NCBI RefSeq assembly: GCF_016755875.1
Contig: NZ_BNED01000005.1
Span: 248,001 to 312,000 of the forward strand
Direction: 5' to 3'
Length of the DNA: 64,000 bases
Source: Streptomyces spororaveus
GTDB taxonomy: Bacteria; Actinomycetota; Actinomycetes; Streptomycetales; Streptomycetaceae
The first letter of the stretch is position 1, and each line of letters begins with the position of its first letter. This document shows, one piece after another, positions 16,866-25,995 of this stretch. The notes beneath the pieces are model-generated. The model had not been told where the DNA came from. It saw only the letters and a list, made by a program, of their open reading frames with translations, and did not search any database. A program made the translations under genes and the position numbers.

Positions 16866-18995
16866 TCAGCGGTCGGGCCAGTCGTCGACGGGGTCGTGGA
16901 AGTCGAAGGGGTCGGCCGGTTTGCTGACGACGTAGGCCGCGACGACGACGCCCGCGATCATCAGGGGGATGTTGAAGGCGTAGACGAGCGCGGCCTGACG
17001 CGGCCAGTCCTGTTTGGCGGCCAGCCGGTAGAGGTTGTCCTGCGGCCACCAGGCCAACAGCAGGTAGGACACCGCCAGATGGGCGGCCACGGTGAGGGAC
17101 GGGCTGCGGCGCTGGCGCAGCATCCGGGCGCGGCCGCCGAACAGGAAGACCACCCCGATACCGAAGGCGACGCACTCGAACACGTAGAGCAGGAAGAACA
17201 GGAACGCCCAGGGCTGCGGCACGCCGCCGAGTTCGGTCGAGCCGGGCCAGAGGAGATTCGTCAGGATCAGGGCGACGAAGCCCAGTCCGACTCCCCCGCA
17301 GCCGGCCGCGCAGCCCGCCGGGGTCTCTCTCTGGCTCGCGGCCGACCCGTACTTGCCGGCCTTGCTTCCGGGGCGCCCCGCCGCCGCGGGCATGATGGGC
17401 AGCGGCAGGGCGTCCCGGTCCTCCTGGCCCGTTGTGGTGCGGGGCAGGGCGCGCAGCCGGATCACCGTGCGCGGGGACTCCTCCCTGAGCACCTTGCCCG
17501 CCAGGTGGTCGCGCAGCTCCTCGATGTCCGGCAGCAGGACCCGGCCGGCTCCGGTCGGCCCGCCGGGCGGCGGGGCCACGTACGCGACGAGCCGCCGCGG
17601 GCCGCGGGGGCCGTCGACCCCCTTCAGGATGACCGCGCCGATGCCGTCGTGGCTGCGGATGGCGGATTCGACGGGATACGGGTCGAGCCATCGGCCGCCG
17701 GGCAGGGTGATGCGGTCCCGGATCCGGCCGCCGTACTCCAGCAGCCCGTCCGCGCGGAGCCGGCCCAGGTCGCCGGTCGGTATCGCGTCACCGCCGTCCG
17801 GCGGGAGGAGGCGGATCTCGCCGCCGTGCACCTCGGCCCGGAAGCCGGGGAAGGCGGTGCCGAGCAGGGAGATCTGTTCCGGGTCGTCCAACGGGTGGGG
17901 CAGCTGCGGCAGTTCGAACCAGGTGCCGATGCCTGCGCACTCCGCGGAGCCGTAGACGTTGAGTACGCGCGCGCCGGGGCGCAGCCGCATCTGCAGGGTC
18001 GCCTGCTCGTCGAGGTAGAGCCGGTCGCCCGAGACGGCCAGCAGCCGGAGGGTGCGGGCGGCGGGGTCGGCTCCGCGATGGGCCGCCGGGGTGAGGGTCT
18101 GCTGTTCCGCGTCCTCGATCAGCAGTCGGGCGGCGCCGGCCGGGTCGGTGTGCAGCACGGTGACGCGCTCGGTCGCGACGGCCGCGCGGATGTCCTCGGG
18201 CTGCCAGCCGGAACGCGGGGAGAGCACGAGGGCGCCGCCCGAGCACAGGGCCCGGGTCCAGCCCGCGGCGAAGGCGGTGACGTCCGTACCGACCGTGAAC
18301 AGGTGGCGGTCCTGCGCGGTCGGCCGGGCGACCTCGGCCCAGCCGTCGTGGGCGGCGAGGAGCAGTCCGTGGCCCACGGGGACCGCGCGCGGCTCGGCCG
18401 CCCCGGTGAACAGCACCGCGGCGGTGCGGCCGGGCTGTGCGCCGGCCGACCCGGGAAGCCGGTCCGCGGGCGGATCCGAGGCCGGTTGCGCGGACGGATC
18501 CGCGGGCCGGTCCGCGGGCCGGTCCGCGGGCCGGTCCGCGGGCTGTTCGGCGCGCGGGCCGCCGATCGCCGCGGCCTCCGCGTCGAGCCGGATCACGCGG
18601 GGGCCGCCGCCGTCGTCGAGGGCGGCGTGCTGGGCGGCATCGGTGAGCAGGACGAGGGGCTGGGCCGCGGCGAGCTGCCGGCGCCCGGAGCGCGGGCTCC
18701 GCACGTCGAGGACGGCGTAGGCCCCGCCGGCCTTGAGGACGGCGAGGAGGGCGACGATCAGTTCGCTCTGGCGGGCGGTGCCGACGGCGACGAGTGCGCC
18801 GGGCGGCAGGCCGGAGCCGAGCAGACGGCGCGCCAGCCGGTCGGCGCGCGCGTCCAGTTCCGCGTAGGTGAGGCTGTCCGGGCCGGCGATGAGCGCGCGG
18901 GCCGCCGGGGTGTCCCGGGCCCACCGCTCGAAGCGGTGCAGGACGGTGTCGGTGGTTCGTTTGCCGAAGCGTACGGACTCGGATCCCTGCGTCAT
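16866..18995 (-). CDS. AMP-binding (ANL) enzyme with C-terminal membrane domain
   Basis: 709 residues. The N-terminal 500 residues are an acyl/aryl adenylating domain: SLTYAELDARADRLA near 41, a core LFTGAAEPRAVPVGH replacing the usual TSGTTG-P-K loop, YGSAE as the A5 motif, TGDLGRL as A7, and a degraded C-terminal subdomain (ALPRTTTGQEDR where a catalytic Lys is expected). A cysteine-rich turn (CAAGCGG) leads to four hydrophobic segments in the last 130 residues, so the enzyme is membrane-tethered. The altered phosphate loop means activity should not be assumed. No carrier protein is adjacent. Confidence 0.75.
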   Translation of the reverse strand: MTQGSESVRFGKRTTDTVLHRFERWARDTPAARALIAGPDSLTYAELDARADRLARRLLGSGLPPGALVAVGTARQSELIVALLAVLKAGGAYAVLDVRSPRSGRRQLAAAQPLVLLTDAAQHAALDDGGGPRVIRLDAEAAAIGGPRAEQPADRPADRPADRPADPSAQPASDPPADRLPGSAGAQPGRTAAVLFTGAAEPRAVPVGHGLLLAAHDGWAEVARPTAQDRHLFTVGTDVTAFAAGWTRALCSGGALVLSPRSGWQPEDIRAAVATERVTVLHTDPAGAARLLIEDAEQQTLTPAAHRGADPAARTLRLLAVSGDRLYLDEQATLQMRLRPGARVLNVYGSAECAGIGTWFELPQLPHPLDDPEQISLLGTAFPGFRAEVHGGEIRLLPPDGGDAIPTGDLGRLRADGLLEYGGRIRDRITLPGGRWLDPYPVESAIRSHDGIGAVILKGVDGPRGPRRLVAYVAPPPGGPTGAGRVLLPDIEELRDHLAGKVLREESPRTVIRLRALPRTTTGQEDRDALPLPIMPAAAGRPGSKAGKYGSAASQRETPAGCAAGCGGVGLGFVALILTNLLWPGSTELGGVPQPWAFLFFLLYVFECVAFGIGVVFLFGGRARMLRQRRSPSLTVAAHLAVSYLLLAWWPQDNLYRLAAKQDWPRQAALVYAFNIPLMIAGVVVAAYVVSKPADPFDFHDPVDDWPDR
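18490..18543. repeat. 12-bp tandem repeat inside the AMP-binding gene
   Basis: The unit GCGGGCCGGTCC occurs three times exactly (18502-18537), followed by a half copy and preceded by one diverged copy (GCGGACGGATCC). Because the unit is a multiple of three it encodes an in-frame Ala-Asp-Arg-Pro repeat in a linker between the N-terminal subdomain and the phosphate-loop region. It is probably length-variable by slippage. Confidence 0.8.
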
Positions 18996-19135
18996 GGACC
19001 GATGATGCCACCGGGCACCGACAACGTACGGGGGTCGGCAAAATCGCTCGTGCGGACGGGAGTTGGCGCACCGTGCGGGCGATCCCGGACCGAATGCTTG
19101 ACCTCAGGTTTGGTTGAGGTCCTAGCGTTCGGGTC

Positions 19136-21025
19136 ATGGACATGGAAGTCACCGCGTGGACATCGCTGCACAGCGCGATCAACGCCCAGCAGGACCGCCG
19201 CCCGCTCTCCCGGGCCGGCCTGCGCCGCGTCGCCGCCTTCGCCCGCCCGCACCGCCGCGGGCTCACCCTCTTCCTTCTGCTGAGTGTGGTGACCGCGCTG
19301 CTCGCGGTGGCCACCCCGGTGCTCGCCAGCCGGGTCGTCACGGCCATCGTGGAAGGCCGGGACGGCTCCGCGGTCACCCGGCTGGCCCTGCTCATCGCGC
19401 TGATCGCGGTCGCGGAGGCGGGGCTCGGACTGCTGACCCGCAGACTCTCCGCCACCCTCGGCGAGGGACTCATCCTGGATCTGCGGACGGCGGTCTTCGA
19501 CCACGTGCAGCGGATGCCGGTCGCCTTCTTCACGCGGACCCGGACCGGGGCGCTGGTCAGCCGGCTCAACAACGATGTGATCGGCGCCCAGAGGGCGTTC
19601 AGCAACACCCTGTCGGGGGTGGTCGCCAACACCGTCACCCTGCTGCTGACCCTCACCGTGATGCTCGGCATCTCCTGGCAGATCACCCTGCTGGCGCTGG
19701 TGCTGCTGCCGGTGTTCGTCCTGCCGGCCCGCCGGATGGGGGCCCGGATGGCGGCCATGCAGCGGGAGGCCTCCGCGCTGAACGCCGCGATGGGCACCCA
19801 GATGACCGAGCGGTTCTCCGCCCCCGGCGCGACGCTCGTCAAACTCTTCGGGAGGCCGGCCGACGAGTCCGCGGAGTTCGCGGCCCGGGCGGCCCGCGTG
19901 CGGGACATCGGCATCCGTACGGCGATGGCCCAGTCGGCCTTCATCACGGCCCTCACCCTGGTCTCGGCGCTGGCCCTCGCGCTCGTCTACGGGCTCGGCG
20001 GGTTCTACGCCCTGCGCGGTTCCCTGGACGCCGGTTCCGTCGTCGCCCTGGCCCTGCTCCTGACCCGGCTGTACGCCCCGCTGACCGCGCTGGCCGGCGC
20101 CCGCGTCGAGGTGATGAGCGCGATGGTGAGCTTCGAGCGGGTCTTCGAGATCCTCGACCTCGAACCGCTCATCGCGCAGAAGCCGGACGCCCGCCGGGTG
20201 GCGGACGGTCCGGTGGCCGTGGAGTTCGACCGGGTCTCCTTCGGCTACCCGGCCGCCGACAAGGTCTCCCTCGCCTCCCTGGAGGAGGTCGCCGCCCTGG
20301 ACACCCGGGGCGGTACGCAGGTACTGCACGAGGTGTCCTTCCGGGCGGAGCCGGGCCAGATGATCGCCCTGGTCGGCTCGTCCGGCGCCGGCAAGTCGAC
20401 CATCGCGCAACTGCTGCCGCGGTTGTACGACGCCGACGCGGGCGCGGTCCGGCTCGGCGGGATCGACGTACGGGACCTCACGGCCGACTCGATCCGCGAG
20501 ACGCTCGGCATGGTCACCCAGGACGGGCACCTCTTCCACGAGTCGGTACGGGCCAACCTGCTGCTGGCCCGCCCGGAGGCCTCCGAGGAGGAGATCTGGG
20601 AGGCCCTGCGGCGCGCGCGGCTGGACGGGCTCGTCGCCTCGCTGCCGGACGGGCTGGACACGGTGGTCGGGGAGCGCGGGTACCGGCTCTCGGGCGGGGA
20701 GCGGCAGCGGCTGACGATCGCGCGGCTGCTGCTGGCCCGGCAGCGGGTGGTGATCCTCGACGAGGCCACCGCGCACCTGGACTCCACCTCGGAGGCCGCG
20801 GTGCAGGAGGCCCTGGGCGAGGCCCTGGCGGGCCGGACGGCAGTGGTGATCGCACACCGGCTGTCGACCGTTCAGGCGGCGGACCTGATCCTGGTGGTCG
20901 AGGACGGCCGGATCGTGGAACGGGGCACGCACACCGGGCTGCTGGCGGCGGGGGGCCGGTACGAGGAGCTGTACCACACCCAGTTCGCGGTGTCGGACGG
21001 CGAGGCACCGGTGCCGGGCGCATGA
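19136..21025 (+). CDS. ABC exporter (fused permease/ATPase)
   Basis: 629 residues. The N-terminal ABC transmembrane domain has six helices (about residues 35-330). The ATPase domain has Walker A GSSGAGKST near 416, the Q-loop TQDGHLF, the signature LSGGERQR near 518, Walker B VVILDEATAHLD near 540 and the H-loop AHRLST. It acts as a homo- or heterodimeric exporter of lipids, peptides or drugs. An alternative nearby GTG/ATG could shift the N-terminus by a few residues. A VOC-fold gene fragment begins 4 nt after its stop, formerly an operon partner. Confidence 0.93.
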   Translation: MDMEVTAWTSLHSAINAQQDRRPLSRAGLRRVAAFARPHRRGLTLFLLLSVVTALLAVATPVLASRVVTAIVEGRDGSAVTRLALLIALIAVAEAGLGLLTRRLSATLGEGLILDLRTAVFDHVQRMPVAFFTRTRTGALVSRLNNDVIGAQRAFSNTLSGVVANTVTLLLTLTVMLGISWQITLLALVLLPVFVLPARRMGARMAAMQREASALNAAMGTQMTERFSAPGATLVKLFGRPADESAEFAARAARVRDIGIRTAMAQSAFITALTLVSALALALVYGLGGFYALRGSLDAGSVVALALLLTRLYAPLTALAGARVEVMSAMVSFERVFEILDLEPLIAQKPDARRVADGPVAVEFDRVSFGYPAADKVSLASLEEVAALDTRGGTQVLHEVSFRAEPGQMIALVGSSGAGKSTIAQLLPRLYDADAGAVRLGGIDVRDLTADSIRETLGMVTQDGHLFHESVRANLLLARPEASEEEIWEALRRARLDGLVASLPDGLDTVVGERGYRLSGGERQRLTIARLLLARQRVVILDEATAHLDSTSEAAVQEALGEALAGRTAVVIAHRLSTVQAADLILVVEDGRIVERGTHTGLLAAGGRYEELYHTQFAVSDGEAPVPGA

Positions 21026-21029
21026 TGCT

Positions 21030-21335
21030 GTGACGGACATCAAACTGGAGCTCGTCGCCGTCCCCGTCACCGACGTGGACCGGGCCAAGGCCTTCTACGA
21101 GAAGCTCGGCTTCAACGCCAACCACGACGTCACCGTCAGCGAGGACATCCGCTTCGTCCAGCTGACCCCGCCGGGCTCGGCCTGCTCGATCGCGATCGGC
21201 AAGGGGCTGACCCGGATGACCCCGGGGGCGCTGGACAACATGCAGGTCGTCGTCACCGACATCGAGGAGGCGTACGAGGACCTGCGCGGCCGGGGGGTGG
21301 AGGTGACGGAGATCCAGGACCTGCCGTGGGGCTGA
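21030..21335 (+). pseudogene. VOC/glyoxalase-fold protein, 3'-truncated
   Basis: A GTG start leads into a typical VOC domain (KLELVAVPVTDVDRAKAFYEKLGF, RFVQLTPPGSACSIAIG, MQVVVTDIEEAYEDLRGRGVEV). It ends abruptly at LPWG followed by TGA; homologues continue with about 25 more residues including the last metal-ligand Glu strand. After base about 21331 the sequence turns into transposase debris, so the 3' end was lost by insertion or recombination. The fragment is probably non-functional. Confidence 0.7.
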
Positions 21336-21391
21336 TTCGCTCATGACCAACCTGCTCGAGGCCCGACCGCCACACCGTCCGGACATGCCCA

Positions 21392-21514
21392 CTCGCCGCC
21401 GAGGTCTTCCACCGCGCGATCACGGACCGGATCCCGTTCCGGTGGGTGACCGCCGACGCCGCCTACGGTACGAGGGCCGTGTTGATCTCCCGGACGTACT
21501 CCTTGGCCGCCTGA
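21392..21514 (+). mobile_element. IS701-type transposase fragment
   Basis: One frame reads LAAEVFHRAITDRIPFRWVTADAAYG, resembling the segment before and including the second catalytic Asp of IS701-family transposases (WVTADxxYG). It then runs out at a TGA at 21512-21514. Neither the N- nor the C-terminal parts are nearby. It is debris at the break point of the VOC gene. Confidence 0.5.
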
Positions 21515-21515
21515 C

Positions 21516-21647
21516 TGGTACGGGCCGTGGAAGACCGTCTACGAGGCTGGACGTGGGCCAGGAGCCGGTCCCAGGTTCCCTCCGCCGACCAGCGGCGGAA
21601 CCGCGGTCGGTCCCGCGGCGGACTGAGCACCAAAATCCACCTCGCCT
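21516..21647 (+). mobile_element. IS5-type transposase relic with internally inverted block
   Basis: The plus strand reads WYGPWKTVYE at 21516-21545, the typical N-terminal IS5 motif. The next 54 bp (21547-21600) make sense only on the minus strand, where they read FRRWSAEGTWDRLLAHVQ, the segment normally following that motif. From 21601 the plus strand resumes with RSRGGLSTKIHLA, the next conserved block. So the middle block is inverted in place. Nothing else of the transposase remains. Confidence 0.6.
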
Positions 21648-21951
21648 GCCCTGCACCCCCATGCGCTGACGGATCTCCGTATCGCGGCACCCGGGACCTC
21701 AGCAACCCCCACCGCACCGACAGCAGCGATGCCTTCCAAGGTGCCTGGAGTCAAGCCGGTCAGCCGGGGCCGGTCGGGGTCTGCGACCGTGTCGGCGAGC
21801 ATGTGGCCGCGGGTGAGGGCTGGCCGATGGGGTCGCCGCCGGTGACCAACGGTCCAGCGCCGCATACGGCGCAGGCCGTCCCGCCCGGATCCCTCCCCGA
21901 ATTGCCCCGGGCGGTGTGCCCGGTCTCCCGCTGGGACGGCCCGGCGCCGGC
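21648..21951. other. gap with no recognisable gene
   Basis: About 300 bp between the transposase relic and the hydrolase pseudogene. Frames are open on both strands because of high GC, but none shows a recognisable family, a good ribosome site or a consistent coding signal. It is probably eroded intergenic or mobile-element sequence. Confidence 0.4.
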
Positions 21952-23444
21952 TCAGGGTGCCAGGTGGGCCAGTACGGCGGCCAGGGCGCGCCGGACGGCC
22001 TCGCGGGACGCGTCCGTCGGGTCGAGGGTCTCGAAGCCGTGGTGGCCGTCCGGGACGTCGACCACCTCGACACGGGTGCCGTGCTCCTTGGCCGCGGCCA
22101 GGAACTCCTCGACAGTGGCCGCGATTTCGGCCATCTCCAGACCCGCCCTGGTCAGCACCACCGGCAGCTCGCCCGCGCCGGCCAGCGCCGGCCAGCGCCG
22201 CCACCGGGTGGAAGCGGGGGCCGGTGAGGCCCCAGTTCGGCAGCGGTGCCAGGATCGGGTAGGCGGCCGCCAGGCAGCGCAGCCAGGCCGGCGGGGCGTC
22301 GAGGTACTCGGCCGTGAGCGGCCCGCCGCCGGAGAAGAACCAGAGCGCGATCCGGTCGGGGTCGACCCGCGGGTCGGCCCGGACCAGTTCCACCGCCGCG
22401 GCGATGTCCTCGGCGGAGTCCGGGTAGCCGGTGAGGTCGAACGGCCGGCGGTCGAGCGTCACGCCCACCACGCCCGCCTCAGCCGCGAGCCGGGCGTACC
22501 CGGGGAACATCGGCCAGTCGCGCGGGGTGACGTCGGTGTCGGCCGGGACCGGGCCGCCGTGCACGAACACCACGGCCGGGAGGGGGGCCGGCCGCGCCGT
22601 CGGAGACGTACAGATCCACGTGCCCGGTCCCCTCGCGCGGGACCTCGGGCACGTCCATCAGGAACGGCCGCAGGTGGACCGGGAGTTCCTCGGTCGCGGG
22701 GATCAGCCGGTGGCCCTCCCCCGCCGCGGCCGCCAGCAGGGTGTCCGCCAGCTCGGCGGGGACGGAGAGCATCGGCCAGTACCCGGTGGCCAGTTCGAAG
22801 AACGAGGCCTGCGGGGTGGCGAGCGCCTGGAGCCCGGGAAGGCCCATGTTCACCAAGTGCTGGAGCATCTCGATGCCCGCGCCGTTGCCGTTGCAGAGCA
22901 CGCCGCTGGTCGGCACGCCGTAGACGGCACCGGTCAGCCTCAGCGGCTGGAGGAGCGTGCCGAGCGGCTGCGGGACGGCCCGGCGGGTCAGCCGCTCCAG
23001 CGCGTCGGCGGGGATGCCGGCGGTGCTGCCCCAGCGCTGCCACTCCGCGTCGAACGCGGGGGCCGCGAGGACCCCGGCCCCGGGCCCGGCGGCCAGTTCG
23101 TCCCGCAGTACCTGGTCGGGCACGGCGGCCAGCGCCGGGACGCCGTCCTGCGGCATACCCGCCTCCACGTACACGATCCGCGCGATCCGCCCGGCCCGCT
23201 GGTCGGCGGCGCCGAGCACAGGGTGGATGCCGTAGTCGTGGCCCACCAGCACGATGTCGTCGCCCGGCGCCACACCGTCGATCGCCCGCAGCACGTCCGC
23301 GACGTGCGCCTCCAGGTCCGCACCGGCCTCCCCGCCGAGTGTCACCGCGTGCGCCCCGGCGCCCGCCGCCCCGAGCCGCGCCGCGGTCTCCTCCCAGACG
23401 TGAGCGTCGGTGAACGCACCCGGCACCAGGATGAACTCGGTCAT
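21952..23444 (-). pseudogene. tandem alpha/beta-hydrolase gene, broken by two frameshifts
   Basis: From ATG 23444 the first domain is an esterase-like hydrolase (TEFILVPGAFTDAHVW, nucleophile elbow VGHDYG). It runs without a stop into a second, dienelactone-hydrolase-like domain (VPREGTGHVDLYVSDGAA). Near base 22588 the frame slips by one base; the next frame carries VVFVHGGPVPADTD...WFFSGGGPLTAEYL. At 22181-22200 the 10-bp unit GCCAGCGCCG is tandemly duplicated; removing one copy restores AALAGAGELPVVLTRAGLE and the C-terminus through HHGFETL (catalytic His). The original product was a two-domain hydrolase of about 490 residues. Confidence 0.75.
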
Positions 23445-23581
23445 GGCCTTCTCCCCCGTACGTCACCGCCGGGACCTCCGCCCGGGGCCCGCGCCGAAGC
23501 GCACCGACGGCCTCGATTTCCTTGATCATCCGGCCGCCCTGACGGGTGCGCTAGATCCTCCCCCTGGTGGAGGTTCAAGTG

Positions 23582-24528
23582 GTGTCCTCGCACGACGGTC
23601 TGTGGAGCATCGGCGAGCTCGCCGAGTGGGCCGGGACGACCGTGAAGACGGTGCGGTTCTATTCGGACCGGGGGCTGTTGCCGGAGGCCGGGCGGAGTTC
23701 CGGGGGGGGCATCGGCGGTACGGGACGGCGGCGTTGGACCGGTTGCGGTTGATCAGGTCGCTGCGGGCGCTCGATCTGCCGGTGTCGGAGGTGCACAGGA
23801 TCGTCGAGGACGAGGACATCTCGGGTCCAGTGCTCGAGGCGGCCGTCGCGGATCGTCTCAGTGAACTGGGCACAGAGATATCGGCGTTGCGGTGGCGCGA
23901 GGCGGGGCTGAAGCTGCTCGCGGAGAGAGCGCCGCAGGAGCGGGCCGAGGTGCTGCAGCTGGTCGGCGGGGTGACCAGTCCACCGACCACGGACTCGCTG
24001 GCGCGGTTCTGGCGGGCGTGGCTGCCGCTGCGGATGCCGGCGGGGGCGGTCTCTGCGTTCCTGGCGGCGGCGGTGCCGCAGCCGCCCGCGGAGCCGGCGC
24101 CCGGGCAGCTGCTGGCCTTCGCACAGCTGCATTCCTTCGTCACCCGCCCCTGTCCGGGCGACACCGGGCCCTGCCAGCCCTCGGCCCACCAGTTCCCCCC
24201 GACTTCCGGCCGGAGGTGCTCTACGACGGGCTGGCCGAGGCGTACGAGCTGGCCGCTGCGGCGCAGCCGGCCGCCGCGCGCCGGGGAGGCTCTCGACTGC
24301 TTCGTCACCGCGTCCGCCGCCTCGTACGGCGCCCCCGACACTCCGGGTTTCCGGGGCCTGCTGGCCGCCCGGCTCGCGGCCGACCCGCGGATCGACGGCT
24401 ACTGGGAACTGGTGGCCCAGGTGAACACCCCGCAGGGCGCCCGGCCCGACCCCACCCCCGGCACCGCCCACGAATGGCTGGTGTCGGCCTTGAGCTCCGT
24501 TTCCATGGCGGACGCCGCCGCAAGCTAA
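23582..24528 (+). pseudogene. MerR-family transcriptional regulator, frameshifted
   Basis: A GTG start follows GGAGG by 8 nt. The winged-helix N-terminus is clear (WSIGELAEWAGTTVKTVRFYSDRGLLPEAGRSS). At the run of eight G (23702-23709) the frame is lost; homology continues in another frame (GHRRYGTAALDRLRLIRSLRALDLPVSEV) and into an effector domain. Near 24200-24290 a stretch (FRPEVLYDGLAEAYELAAAAQP) again lies in a different frame before the original resumes (LDCFVTASAASYGAPDTPG). At least three indels are needed, so it is unlikely to be expressed intact. It is divergent from the broken hydrolase gene, its likely former target. Confidence 0.7.
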
Positions 24529-24529
24529 G

Positions 24530-24859
24530 CCATTTCCTGCGGGTCGAGCACGGCACGGTCGACGGCTACCTCCTCCACCACCCCATGGACCCCACCAAGC
24601 CGTACCTCGCCTACTACCTCCAGAACCAGTGGCAACGCATCAAGCGCGCCGGCGAGGTCGACGTCCCCGACGGCCTGGTGATCTACAGCCTCCGCCACTT
24701 CTTCGCCTCGAAGTGCCTCACCAACGGCATCCCCATCACCGACGTCGCCGAGTGGATATGCCCAAGAGCCTCGGCATCGCCTTCAGGATCCACCGCCATC
24801 TCATGCCCGGCTCCATCGGCAAAGCCCCCAAGATCCTCGACATGGGACTCGCTGCATGA
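24530..24859 (+). pseudogene. tyrosine recombinase (integrase) C-terminal relic
   Basis: One frame encodes the C-terminal catalytic part of a phage-type integrase: YYLQNQWQRIKRAGEV, then YSLRHFFASKCLTNGIPITDVAEW, containing the Arg-His pair. About 24760 the frame shifts to RIHRHLMPGSIGKAPKILDMGLAA; the catalytic Tyr position is replaced (homologues have T-Y-x-x-Y-x-H-L). The N-terminal two thirds are absent. It abuts the MerR pseudogene directly, marking an old integrated element or its excision scar. Confidence 0.65.
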
Positions 24860-25114
24860 CAACCCAGCCGAACCTGAAGGCGGCCAGCCCCGGCGGATGG
24901 CGAGTCCGCGGTCAAGGGTGTGGTGGCCCATCAAGTGAGGGCGGCGGTGCCGGCCTCAACTCCGCTCGGCGGCCTCTTCAGCAGCCGCGCGCCCTATTGC
25001 TCCAGCCGTAGATCGTGATCTCGGTGGTGAGGGGCGCCGAGGCGGCAGGTGGCCAGCGTCGATCATCTTGCCCGAGAGCGCCCACGCCGTCGCGGGCGTC
25101 GGCTCCTTCTCCGT

Positions 25115-25519
25115 CTACCCGAGTTCACCGAGACGGAGGGCATCCCTTATCTCGCTGAGCTTCGCGGTCGTGGCCGGGGTCCGCACCTGCGCTTGTTCAG
25201 CGAGTCGGAGGGCGTCGTCAATCTCGCTGAGCTTCACGGAGGACAGGACGGCCGCCCGCTCTATCAGGTCGTCCCGGGACACAGTGGTCAGCCACGTGCA
25301 CGGGGTGAAGCCTGGACGCGGGAACGCGAGCCGCAGCACGCCTTCGAACGGCAGTCCTTCACCGGTGCCGACTGTCACTTCGATGCCCAGACCTCTGATG
25401 TCGACGCCCGCCGGAGCGACGACCTGCATCACCCGGATCCCGGACGTGTCATCTCCCGACAGCAGTACGACCAGCCTCCGCTCGTCGAACTGAACCCACC
25501 AGACTTCTCCACGTTGCAC
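25115..25519 (-). CDS. MazF/PemK-like endoribonuclease toxin
   Basis: GTG 25519 is preceded by GGAGG (11 nt). The first residues, MQRGEVWWVQFDERR, are the classic MazF/PemK start, followed by RLVVLLSGDD, a beta-rich core and PFEGVLRLAFPRPGFTPCTWLTTVSRDDL. Such toxins cleave mRNA and are normally paired with an antitoxin; none is visible on either side. The tail is odd: KLSEIDDALRL is repeated as KLSEIRDALRL about 20 residues later, apparently a short duplication after the natural helix. 134 residues. It could be a solitary regulator or a decayed toxin-antitoxin remnant. Confidence 0.65.
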   Translation of the reverse strand: MQRGEVWWVQFDERRLVVLLSGDDTSGIRVMQVVAPAGVDIRGLGIEVTVGTGEGLPFEGVLRLAFPRPGFTPCTWLTTVSRDDLIERAAVLSSVKLSEIDDALRLAEQAQVRTPATTAKLSEIRDALRLGELG

Positions 25520-25639
25520 AAGTCCTCCAGACACATGACGGCAGGCAGACGCTGCGCGACCCTGACGCGCTGCGGAGACGGGTGCGGCCACCGTTGATCA
25601 TCGGCGTGTGAAGACTGAAGATCAACCCCGACGTCGGGT

Positions 25640-25995
25640 CGGGCGGTTGGTGCTCGTCTGCTGTCGGACCTGCCGCGCAAAAGCTGCTGGACCATCGCAG
25701 AGTGGGCCGGAGAGAGCACCCCCGACGGCATGCAGCACCTGCTCGGGCGGGCCAAGTGGGACGCCGACCAGGTCCGCGACGACGTGCGGGCCTACGTGGT
25801 GGAGCACCTGCGGGACGACCAGCCGGTGCTGGTGGTCGACGAGACCGGCGACGTGAAGAAGGGCACCGACACCGTCGGTGCCCAGCGCCAGTACACCGGC
25901 ACCGCGGGCAGGATCGAGAACGCGCAGCTCGCCTTCTATCTCGTCTACGCCGGCCGCCGCGGACACGCCGCGGTAGACCGGGAACTGTACGGACC
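25640..25995 (+). mobile_element. IS701-family transposase fragment
   Basis: A partly frameshifted transposase piece: SDLPRKSCWTIAEWAG, DGMQHLLGRAKWDADQVRDDVRAYVVEHL, then the first catalytic block VLVVDETGDVKKGTDTVGAQRQYTGTAGRIENAQLAFYLVYAG and RGHAAVDRELY. The two remaining acidic residues of the DDE site and the C-terminus are missing, and no inverted ends were found. It is an inactive relic, probably unrelated in origin to the smaller fragment at 21.4 kb. Confidence 0.75.

Noticed and set aside
18490-18543. Tandem 12-mer considered as regulatory iterons
   Set aside because: It is inside a coding frame and a multiple of three, encoding an Ala-Asp-Arg-Pro linker.
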